Source: an uncultured Alphaproteobacteria bacterium
Lineage (GTDB): Bacteria; Pseudomonadota; Alphaproteobacteria; Paracaedibacterales; CAIULA01
DNA length: 5,811 nucleotides
NCBI GenBank assembly: GCA_903905285.1
Contig: CAIVFQ010000057.1
Span: 1 to 5,811, forward strand
Direction: 5' to 3'
A program made the position numbers and the translations under genes. Shown here in pieces: positions 1 through 5,811 of this stretch (its first letter is position 1; each line of letters opens with the position of its first letter). The notes under the pieces are model-generated. The model ran no database searches and was not told the DNA's origin. It worked only from the letters and a program-made list of their open reading frames with translations.

Positions 1-1
1 A

Positions 2-133
2 AACATATTCGGAGATATCAAAACTTTTAAAATCCTTGCGGATCGTTATCGCAATAAACGAAAACGATATAACGTAAAATTCAAAATCATCGCTGGAATC
101 GTCAATCTCAAAAATGGATTCGCTATAGCCTAA
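2..133 (+). CDS. IS5-family transposase, C-terminal end (partial)
   Basis: Reading from base 2 gives 43 residues ending at TAA 131-133: NIFGDIKTFKILADRYRNKR, then a basic stretch, then IIAGIVNLKNGFAIA. The pattern (N)IFG.IK.F+.LA.RYR..++ followed by a hydrophobic IIAGI segment is what follows the last catalytic Glu of DDE transposases of the IS5 group. The catalytic Asp and Glu residues would lie upstream of base 1, so it cannot be told from this window whether the element is intact. Transposases of this family cut and rejoin the ends of their own insertion sequence. The gene runs toward the MFS transporter, placing the right end of the element between base 134 and the start of that gene. The family call rests on the C-terminal motif alone. 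Confidence 0.75.
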   Translation, partial: NIFGDIKTFKILADRYRNKRKRYNVKFKIIAGIVNLKNGFAIA

Positions 134-167
134 ACAAAAATAGGGGAATGGGGATCATGTCACTCTC
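134..167 (+). other. Probable right end of the IS element and junction with the MFS gene
   Basis: Only 34 bases separate the transposase stop from the first possible start of the MFS gene. This gap holds a G-rich stretch (143-153) and then GATCATGTCACTCTC. In IS5-family elements the terminal inverted repeat lies within a few tens of bases of the transposase stop, so the element probably ends here or just inside the next reading frame. The matching left end is outside the window, so the exact terminus and any target-site duplication cannot be fixed. Confidence 0.35.
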
Positions 168-1492
168 TTGCAACAAACTACCTCGACTTACGCAGTAGCT
201 CTAATGAATAATCGCCTTAGAAGAATTGTCCTCACCAGTACAATTGGTAATGCCCTTGAGTTTTATGACTTTACGATTTGTGGCGTTTTTATAGCCACGC
301 TCTCTAGGGTCTATTTTCCGTCCTCAAATCCGACCCTTTCTCTTTTTGCCAGTTTCTTTGCATTTTCAGCTGCTTTTTGGACTCGACCTTTTGGGGCTTA
401 TATTTTTGGGTATATAGGGGATCGGTTCGGAAGAAAAAAAGCCCTTAGCATTTCAGTAAGTTTGATGGGGTTGCCAACTTTTTTTATTGGCATATTGCCA
501 GGGTATGAAATATTGGGCGTGGCAGCTCCCCTTATGCTTATGCTTATTCTTTGTCGAATGATTCAGGGTTTGTGTACGGGCGGTGAATATAACGGCGCGG
601 CTATTTTTGCCTTAGAGCATGCAGCCAACAGACAGCCTGGGTTTATTAGTGGATTCATCTCCGCCTCCTGTGTTTTGGGGGCAATTATGGCTACTGTTGC
701 GGGGTTTATTGTTTTCCTTCCTTCTATGCCGGCTTGGGCTTGGCGCATTCCTTTTTTGTTTGGTGCTGTGGTTAGCTTTGTCGGGTACTATCTGCGTCGA
801 ACCTCTCAAGAAAGTCCTGCATATACAGCATCTCAGGCCCTTGTGAAAAGGCAGCCTCTTCTGACGGTTTTTAGGGAATCAAAAAAACCTTTTCTTGTGA
901 ATATAGTGGTAGGGGGAATGAATGGAGTTTTGTCCTATACGCTTTTTGCTTTTTTGAACGTTTATTTATCCAGATATGTGGATATTCCTTTAGAAAAAGG
1001 TTTGTTTTTAAATATTTTTGGTCTTGGAACTTTCATGATTTTATGTCCTGTCTTTGGGGGACTTAGTGACAAATTAACGCCCCGCTATTGTGTTTTTCTT
1101 TGTTTCTTGTCTTTATTCTGTCGCCTTTAAGCTTTGCCCTATTGCAGTCTGTAGAGGGATACGCTCTGATATCAGGGCAAATTGTTTTAGGAACTTTGGT
1201 CGCCAGTTTTGTCGGGCCAAACCACGCTTTTATGCAAACGCTTTTCCCAGCAAAGACGCGTTACACAGGTATAGCCATGAGTTTCTGTATTGGTATGGCG
1301 ATTACGGGAGGCAGTATCCCTATGCTTTTGACGTACCTAATTGATATGAGTCACAACTTATATGTGCCGGCCTTTGTATTGATGGCTTATGCCGCTTTTG
1401 CAGGGGTTGTTCTCTTGGCCACAGGATCATCTTGTGGTGAACAGCATCAACCTAAAGAGCAGAAAGAATACCAACAAGACCTTGCAAGCTGA
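168..1492 (+). pseudogene. MFS metabolite:H+ symporter (ProP-like), one frameshift
   Basis: This is a 12-helix inner-membrane transporter of the metabolite:H+ symporter branch (ProP, KgtP and ShiA are members). The branch imports organic acids, betaines or similar small solutes with protons; the substrate here cannot be named. Visible signatures are TIGNALEFYDF in the first helix (about residues 25-35), MFS motif A as GYIGDRFGRKKA (81-92), and RMIQGLCTGGEYNGA with EH in helix 4 (130-151). The frame that starts at 168 ends at TAA 1128-1130, while the homologous protein continues in another frame to TGA 1490-1492. One lost T in the T-run at 1093-1097 explains it: restoring it gives RYCVFSLFLVFILSPLSF and a protein of about 441 residues, normal for the family. 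The start is uncertain. TTG 168 is the earliest; ATG 204 (MNNRLRR) fits the usual family N-terminus better, but neither has a good Shine-Dalgarno. A homopolymer sequencing error is the alternative to a real pseudogene. Confidence 0.85.
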
Positions 1493-1518
1493 TTAACGTC
1501 GATTTCAATTCGTCGGAT

Positions 1519-1540
1519 AAAAAATATCCTAGCTAGGATA
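1519..1540 (-). terminator. Rho-independent terminator for the deformylase gene
   Basis: TATCCTAGCTAGGATA (1525-1540) is a perfect 16-base palindrome that can fold as a 6-bp stem with a 4-base loop. Six A residues at 1519-1524 become a U-run directly after the stem when read on the minus strand. It begins about 20 bases past the deformylase stop codon (1561-1563). There is no T-run on the plus-strand side, so it should act for the minus-strand gene and not for the MFS gene. The stem is short and AT-rich, so the terminator may be weak. Confidence 0.6.
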
Positions 1541-1560
1541 GGGCTTAATAAGGCAGAAAA

Positions 1561-2117
1561 TCAGTCGCTTGACCTATTCTTGTTGTACTGGATGATTTCT
1601 TCTTCAAACCCAAATTGATTCATGTCATCGATTCGCATAGGGAACAAGATACCCTCTAAATGGTCACATTCATGTTGAACAATACGCGCATGAAAGCCCT
1701 GAGCCTTGCGGTGATGGTGAAGACCGTCAAGGTCATAGAAAGAATATTCAATTTATTCAAAACGCGCGACTTCACCAAGCATACCAGGAACCGAAATACA
1801 CCCTTCCCATCTAAAACTTTTCCATGACTGGTTTGGGTTATTTCGGGATTGATCATGACGGTAAAGGGAACTTCTTCGCAGTCAAAATCATAACGAGGGC
1901 TTGGTTCTGTTTTGGGGATGCTAAAAATAACGATTTGCAAGGGAATGTGAACTTGGGGGGCGGCGAGACCAAGGCGGTCACCAATAGAATCTAAGGTGAA
2001 TTTCATATTGGAGACAATAATCTTGATTTCCTCTAATTTGAGTAAATCAACAGGTTCGGCTTTTTTCGAAAGAATAGGATGCCCCATACGGGCCAAAGGT
2101 AGAAGAGAAAGGGTCAT
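1561..2117 (-). pseudogene. def: Peptide deformylase, frameshift plus nonsense
   Basis: Peptide deformylase removes the formyl group from the N-terminal Met of new proteins in the cytoplasm, using a bound Fe2+ or Zn2+. ATG 2115-2117 starts MTLSLLPLARMGHPIL. Motif I reads RLGLAAPQ (residues 48-55), with Arg where the first Gly is usual. The frame then breaks near 1807-1825. In the next frame follow WEGCISVPGMLGEVARFE (motif II, Cys about 107), an in-frame TAA at 1753-1755, IEYSFYDLDGL, and motif III QHECDHLEG (His149, Glu150, His153), ending at TGA 1561-1563. The reconstructed length is 185 residues, normal for the family. One missing base near the A4/T4 runs explains the shift. All metal ligands and the catalytic Glu remain readable, so decay is recent. 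Truncation before motif II removes the active site, so the product cannot work. The family often has several copies per genome, so this may be a spare one. Confidence 0.92.
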
Positions 2118-2125
2118 TGATTTAT

Positions 2126-2131
2126 CTCCTT
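2126..2131 (-). promoter_or_regulatory. Ribosome binding site of the deformylase gene
   Basis: On the minus strand AAGGAG lies 8 bases before ATG 2117. It decides the start: a longer in-frame reading from 2162 would add 15 residues (MISVAPINTSKGDKS) that do not look like a deformylase and would place this site inside the coding sequence. Confidence 0.8.
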
Positions 2132-2234
2132 TTGAGGTATTAATTGGCGCTACGCTTATCATATATCTGGGTTAATATACCCGTCCTGAAGAAAATTCAG
2201 ACATCTTCATTTGCGAGGGTATGTACGCGTAATA

Positions 2235-2633
2235 TTACTGAACACTGCAACAAGATGTTGGTGTTGCGTGGTTTTCAAGGCCATCTGAGGCGGCTTTGAA
2301 TTTTTTATCTAATTCAGAATTTTTAAAGACCAGTATAGCTGAGGCATAAGATTCGTCCCAATCCAACAAGTGAAGTTCATTAACCAAATATCGAAAACGA
2401 TCTTTAAATTTGTCTCATGCGCTAAATCTCACAACGCCTCGTTCTGTATATGTCCGATTGTCGGGACAGGTAACTTTCATTAAAATAAACGCCAGACTGG
2501 GTTGAGGGGGAGAATGCAACGTGTCTAAGTCCCCACCCCTAAAAACCTGTGCGCAAAGTATCTTGAGTAACTGCTCATCGCTGACATTCCTGTCTTGTAT
2601 CGTGGCTTCTAGGGACGCATATTGGGCTTGCAT
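2235..2633 (-). pseudogene. Unrecognised protein gene with one in-frame TGA
   Basis: From ATG 2631-2633 the minus strand reads MQAQYASLEATIQDRNVSDE through to VVRFSA, meets TGA at 2415-2417, and continues in the same frame for 59 more residues to TAA 2235-2237. The second part begins DKFKDRFRYLVNELHLLDWD, continues ESYASAILVFKNSELDKKFK and ends PTSCCSVQ. Both parts have the composition of a soluble, charged protein, and the joined length is 132 residues. SA(x)DKFKDRF would read naturally with Trp at the break (TGG to TGA), but that is a guess. The first 30 residues look helical and hydrophilic. A weak purine-rich site (AGAGAAG) precedes the ATG. The frame is also open upstream to about 2700 (…NYQPAREAK), so the original protein may have been longer. 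I do not recognise the family and assign no function. Confidence 0.5.
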
Positions 2634-2693
2634 TTTTGCTTCTCTTGCAGGCTGATAATTAAAAAAAATCCTTTGTCGTTGGTTTTGGTTGTT

Positions 2694-3197
2694 GGTCTTT
2701 CAGGCCTTGAAAATCCCGGAACCTTTACTGGCGGTTATGGTCGCATTATTGGTACCTGCTTTTATCTGGGCGGAGAGTTTGGCGTAAGTGGCCCCATAAC
2801 AAATAAAGAGGAGAGGCTGGTCGATCAATCTTCATCAACTGAAAGAACTGTAAAATAGACTCGCGGTATTGGCTTTATGGAGACTGTTCGTTTGGGGTCA
2901 TGTGTTTGATCAATTCAACCTTTTGTATGCACGTCTTGGTTTCGATTGCAGCCGTGATAAAGTATCTTTCAAAGCCGGAACATCTGGAAATGCCGACATT
3001 TCAAAGCAAACACTTGGTTTTATCTCTGGATTCGGTTTCGAACACAAATGGCATGCTGTTGTCGCGGGTATTGAATACTCCTATGCAATGGGTCGGAAAA
3101 TTAAAGGAAACCTGGCGTTGGCGCCTCTAGGGCCACCAGTTTAGAAGCTCAACGTAAGTCTCATGAAGCGCAGTTCCGCGTTTCTTGCACGTTCTAA
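2694..3197 (+). pseudogene. Outer-membrane beta-barrel (opacity-type) protein, multiply broken
   Basis: Three pieces in two frames form one small barrel protein. Piece 1 (to TAG 2856-2858) includes GTFTGGYGRIIGTCFYLGGE and FGVSGPITNK, a typical strand-turn-strand pattern. The frame continues past the TAG as TRGIGFMETVRLGSCV to about 2906. One extra T at 2905-2907 then shifts to piece 2, DQFNLLYARLGFDCSRDKVS through TLGFISGFGFEHKW and AGIEYSYAMGRKIKGN. Near 3112-3123 the frame shifts back to piece 3, GASRATSLEAQRKSHEAQFR then VSCTF and TAA 3195-3197. Ending in an amphipathic strand with a terminal Phe is the beta-signal read by the BAM assembly machinery. Alternating hydrophobic residues, the GFGFEHKW..VAGIEYSYAMG repeat-like strands and the terminal Phe match Opa/OmpA-like surface barrels of alphaproteobacteria. 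No clear signal peptide is visible and the 5' limit is uncertain; the open frame extends back to 2613 but overlaps the opposite-strand gene there. Three lesions make it certainly dead. Confidence 0.7.
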
Positions 3198-3218
3198 AAG
3201 CCCGCTTGCAAACATAAG

Positions 3219-3268
3219 AAAAGGTCTCGAGGATAGGAAGTGAAGCCCCCCAACCTCAGAGACCTTTT
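3219..3268 (+). terminator. Strong hairpin ending at the phosphopantetheinyl transferase start codon
   Basis: AAAAGGTCTCGAGG (3219-3232) pairs with CCTCAGAGACCTTTT (3254-3268): 10 bp perfect, one bulged base, then 4 bp more, with a loop of about 21 bases. The right arm ends in TTTT directly before ATG 3269. Because the stem has A4 on one side and T4 on the other, it could end transcription in either direction, which suits the end of the beta-barrel gene (stop at 3195-3197). It also covers the region where a ribosome binding site for the next gene should be: AGAG at 3258-3261 lies in the right arm. It may therefore serve as attenuator or translational block instead of, or as well as, a terminator. 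Confidence 0.6.
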
Positions 3269-3994
3269 ATGCAATTCGATAAAGAAATTAAACCCAAAGC
3301 GAATCAAGTCAGTCTTGTATGGTTTGACTTCGCCGATTTACAGTCCCATATCAATACATTTCAGGCATTCCTGTGCAAAGAGGAAAAAGCCCGATGTGAA
3401 AAATTTTATAATCAGGAACTTAAAAACAATTATACTATCACTCGTGGTTTGTTGCGTTTATTGATTGGCGAAATCATTGATATCGATCCGGGGTCAGTTA
3501 CGTTTTTTTATAATGACCATGGAAAACCTTTGCTTAAAGCAGAGGGTATAACCCTTCATTTTAACGTTTCACATTCTTTTCAAAAAGTTGCCTACGCCTT
3601 TTCATATGATGGGCTGGTGGGTGTGGATATTGAATATCAAAAACCCCTCAGAGACGTCGCTGGTCTGGCAAAGGTTATTTGCACAGACGAAGAATATGTC
3701 TTTCTGGATAATCTTCTGATGGAAGAAAAAGAACATTTCTTTTACAAAATTTGGACAGGTAAAGAGGCCTTTATCAAGGCCGTCGGGAAGGGGCTATCTT
3801 ATCCTATGACAGAGGTGGAAGTGATTTCCAAGGGAAGTATAAATCCTTGTTTGTATGATAACGACTCGCCTAGTTCTGTTTTCTCATTGTCTTATTTTAA
3901 CACCTTACCCAACTATCAAATAGCCTTAGCCGTTCAAGGAAAAGATATCGACGTGAAGGTGTGCGCAGCCACTTTTCCTACAAGAGTTAATTGA
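3269..3994 (+). CDS. Sfp-type 4'-phosphopantetheinyl transferase
   Basis: The enzyme moves the phosphopantetheine arm of coenzyme A to a conserved Ser of a carrier protein (fatty-acid, polyketide or non-ribosomal peptide), making the apo form active in the cytoplasm. The 241-residue product has all Sfp-family signatures in order: TRGLLRLLIG (58-67), GKPLL (85-89), FNVSHS (98-103), GVDIE (118-122) and WTGKEAFIKAVGKGL (162-176). By family comparison Asp120, Glu122 and Glu166 bind Mg2+, and Lys170 belongs to the W..KEA..K core. Two half-domains in one chain and the length separate it from the short AcpS type. ATG 3269 is the only usable start, since the open frame before it (from 3218) has no ATG, GTG or TTG. 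The leader lacks a good Shine-Dalgarno and is folded in a hairpin. This is the only undamaged complete gene here; no synthase or carrier protein is adjacent, so its partner must be encoded elsewhere. Confidence 0.93.
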   Translation: MQFDKEIKPKANQVSLVWFDFADLQSHINTFQAFLCKEEKARCEKFYNQELKNNYTITRGLLRLLIGEIIDIDPGSVTFFYNDHGKPLLKAEGITLHFNVSHSFQKVAYAFSYDGLVGVDIEYQKPLRDVAGLAKVICTDEEYVFLDNLLMEEKEHFFYKIWTGKEAFIKAVGKGLSYPMTEVEVISKGSINPCLYDNDSPSSVFSLSYFNTLPNYQIALAVQGKDIDVKVCAATFPTRVN

Positions 3995-4098
3995 CTCTAC
4001 CCCTCCCTTTAGCTGCCTATTCCACACATTATTGTGATGTGTAAGAGTGGGCAAGATCCCTATTTGAGCAGAGGGGGGAACTGGAGACAATCCCAACC

Positions 4099-5703
4099 CT
4101 AGGCCAATAGACTCATTTTGCCGTATTTCCAAAATAATATAGGGGTCAGGATTGTATCGAGAAGGGTGGAAGAAATAAGTCCTCCAAATATCACCGTAGA
4201 AACCGGATGTAAAATCTCCTTGCCTGGCTGGTCAGCTCCTATAAGAAGGGGGATAAGGGCAAAAGCGGAAACCAGGTCTGTCATGAGGACGGGTGTTAAA
4301 CGCTCTAAAGAGCCTCGAATAATCATAGGAACACCAAAAGCTTCGCCTTCATGCTGCATGAGATGTCTATAATGAGAGATTTTCAAAATCCCATTACGGG
4401 CGGCAATACCCGTTAGCGTAATAAAACCAACAAGACTGGCAACGGACAACGTCTGATTGGTGAGCCAAATAGCAAGGACACTTCCTATCAAAGCCATGGG
4501 AATATTGGCCATAATAATTAGGGCTAAGGAGATAGAACGGAAATGACTGTATAGAAGGATGAAGATTCCGCTGATAGACAAGATTGATAAGAGACCAATC
4601 AATCGGGTTGCTTGTTGTTGGCTTTCAAATTGTCCTTCAAACTTGAAAAAAAACCCCTCAGGGAGTTTAAATTGATCAAGCTTCGTTTGCACATCTTGGG
4701 CAATTGAACCAAGATTTCGATCTTTCGTATTGGCCATAACAACAATACGTCTTTGGGCACTATCACGGTTAATCATATTGGGTCCCTGACTCTCTGTAAC
4801 GTCGGCTACAAACCTTAAGGGAATTTTCCCTGCTGGGGAGTCAATAAGGACATTGCTGATTTTTTCAAGGTCCGTTCGTTCATTTTCAGGAAGACGAACA
4901 ATCAGATCAAAACGCTTAGGACCTTCTAAGGCCTGCGTTACAACCTTTTCAGAGAGCAAAGTTTCAATAGTTTCTCCAAGTTGATTAATGTTAACACCAT
5001 ACTTTAAGGCGGCATCACGTTTCGGCTTGATTTGAAATTGAGGAATAAGGGTTTGTTGTTCGATCTGCAAATCGGCCATGCCAGGGATGGCCTGAAGAAA
5101 AGACTTAAGATCTTCAGCAAGGCTTCTTAATATGTTGAGGTCAGGCCCAAATATTTTTATAACAAGTTCGGCTCTAACGCCTGAAAGAAGATGATCGAGT
5201 CGGTGAGAGATGGGTTGCCCTAAGCTTAAGGCGGCATCAGGAAGAACACTTAAGCGTGTGCGAATGTCTTTAAGAATTTCTTGACGCGATCGGTTTGAAG
5301 GTTTCAGGTCAACGTCTATTTCTGAGGAGTTAACGTTTTCGGCGTGTTCGTCTAATTCAGCGCGGCCACTTCGTCTTCCCACAGAGGTGACTTCAGGAAC
5401 TTCTAACAGGAGTTTTTCTGCTATGGTTCCAACCTTGTTTGATTCTTCAAGAGAAGACCCTGCAGGGAGTCTTAATCCAACCACAACCGTACCTTCATTA
5501 AAAGATGGCAAGAACGCTTTTCCCAAAAAGGGAACAGAAGCAGCGGCTATAAGAGTTAGGGTAACAACGCAGAGGATAGGGGTTCTAGCATTCTGGAAAG
5601 ACCAGTGAAGAACCTTGGTATCCCATGCCTTTAGGTGACGCACGAGCCATCCATCTTCATGCTCTTTAAAAGATTTTTTGTAACTACCCAGGTTTATTGT
5701 GGG
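4099..5703 (-). pseudogene. Heavy-metal efflux RND pump (CzcA/CusA type), C-terminal half only
   Basis: HME-RND pumps are inner-membrane trimers of about 1,040-1,070 residues that export metal ions through a periplasmic adaptor and outer-membrane channel, driven by protons. Only the second half is present: from GTG 5641-5643, 514 residues contain TM7 (about 21-41), the PC1/PC2 porter region with GRAELDEHAE (93-102) and FEGQFESQQQATR (335-347), TM8 (348-366), TM9 (370-395), TM10 with GFITLTGIAARNGIL (406-420), TM11 (449-469) and TM12 (479-506), ending at TAG 4099-4101. Homology appears to extend upstream of the GTG as NLGSYKKSFKEHEDGWLV to near 5703; the frame closes at TAA 5737-5739 with no ATG. 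TM1-TM6, including the charged TM4 residues that carry protons, are missing, so it cannot pump. Positions of the CusA copper-binding methionines seem to hold other residues, arguing against copper/silver. The remaining frame has no internal break. Confidence 0.85.
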
Positions 5704-5811
5704 CAGAACTGAGGATTTAGGATGGCATGAAAGATATTAAACCCCTGTTTGCGTCTCGTTGAGAGAAAGCCTCGAATTAGGCAAAAGACTTCGGCTCCTC
5801 GGGTTGTTCTG
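5704..5811. other. Non-pump sequence with terminal inverted repeat; possible element edge
   Basis: Pump-like reading stops near 5703. From there CAGAACTGAGG (5704-5714) is mirrored at the very end of the window by CCTCGGGTTGTTCTG (5797-5811): six outer bases match exactly (CAGAAC/GTTCTG), and an inner GAGG/CCTC pair follows with unequal spacing. An internal GCCTCGAATTAGGC (5769-5782) can form a 4-bp stem. Apart from an 11-codon frame at 5727-5762 there is no plausible coding sequence. It could be a small non-autonomous element, the edge of a larger insertion, or chance similarity; the window ends too soon to decide. Confidence 0.25.

Noticed and set aside
563..846. Open frames on both strands inside the MFS gene (563-748 -, 612-809 -, 619-846 +)
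   Set aside because: They lie wholly inside the well-supported MFS coding sequence, have no ribosome binding sites and no recognisable motifs.
1088..1492. Second MFS frame as a separate small membrane protein
   Set aside because: It continues the transporter exactly where the first frame breaks off, supplying the last helices; it is the second part of the same gene.
2182..2196. Small inverted repeat CTGAA/TTCAG upstream of the deformylase gene
   Set aside because: Five base pairs around a five-base loop occur by chance in AT-rich DNA, and no U-run follows on either strand.
2229..2238. GTAATATTAC palindrome at the end of the unknown minus-strand gene
   Set aside because: Short AT-rich perfect palindrome without repeat copies or a following T-run in the window; no basis for calling an operator.
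2415..2417. UGA read as tryptophan (alternative genetic code)
   Set aside because: The phosphopantetheinyl transferase, the MFS gene and the deformylase end at TGA exactly where their families end, so TGA acts as a stop in this genome; a nonsense mutation is simpler.
4022..4043. Hairpin ACACAT/ATGTGT between the convergent transferase and RND genes
   Set aside because: Only six base pairs with no T-run on either strand; too weak to call a terminator. The rest of 3995-4098 shows no gene or clear signal.
4118..4372. Plus-strand frames opposite the RND pump (4118-4372 and 5387-5608)
   Set aside because: Antisense shadows of a strongly supported protein; their sequences show no family features.
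1..5811. CRISPR array, tRNA or rRNA genes
   Set aside because: No regularly spaced direct repeats, no cloverleaf with anticodon arm, and no rRNA-like stretch were seen on reading both strands.

Overview
The window looks like a decaying accessory segment from a low-to-moderate GC, Gram-negative bacterium. The proteins have an alphaproteobacterial flavour: a ProP-type MFS transporter, a secondary-type peptide deformylase, an opacity-type outer-membrane beta-barrel and a CzcA/CusA-type RND pump. With an IS5-type transposase tail and so many broken genes, a host-associated or intracellular alphaproteobacterium (Holosporales/Rickettsiales-like) is my best guess. That assignment is inferred from gene content and style of decay; no marker gene here proves it.

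Layout. Bases 2-133 (+) are the C-terminal end of an IS5-family transposase. Bases 168-1492 (+) are a metabolite:H+ symporter of the MFS split by one frameshift. A minus-strand terminator (1519-1540) lies between it and a convergent peptide deformylase pseudogene (1561-2117, -), which has a good ribosome binding site but carries a frameshift and a nonsense codon. Bases 2235-2633 (-) hold an unrecognised small protein gene interrupted by a single in-frame TGA. Bases about 2694-3197 (+) hold an outer-membrane beta-barrel protein scattered over two reading frames by one nonsense codon and two frameshifts; its intact C-terminal beta-signal is only found by changing frame near the end. A strong hairpin (3219-3268) then runs directly into the ATG of the only complete gene, a Sfp-type 4'-phosphopantetheinyl transferase (3269-3994, +). 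Convergent to it is the C-terminal half of a heavy-metal efflux RND pump (4099 to about 5703, -), whose N-terminal half is absent. The last ~108 bases (5704-5811) are not pump sequence and carry a short imperfect terminal inverted repeat, so they may be the edge of an inserted element.

These genes do not form a pathway or operon. Five of the six protein genes other than the transposase tail are disrupted, and two breaks sit at or near mobile-element-like sequence. I see no convincing new multi-gene system. The points most worth checking are the single intact phosphopantetheinyl transferase with a hairpin at its start codon and no carrier-protein gene nearby, the hidden broken genes, and the truncation boundary of the RND pump.
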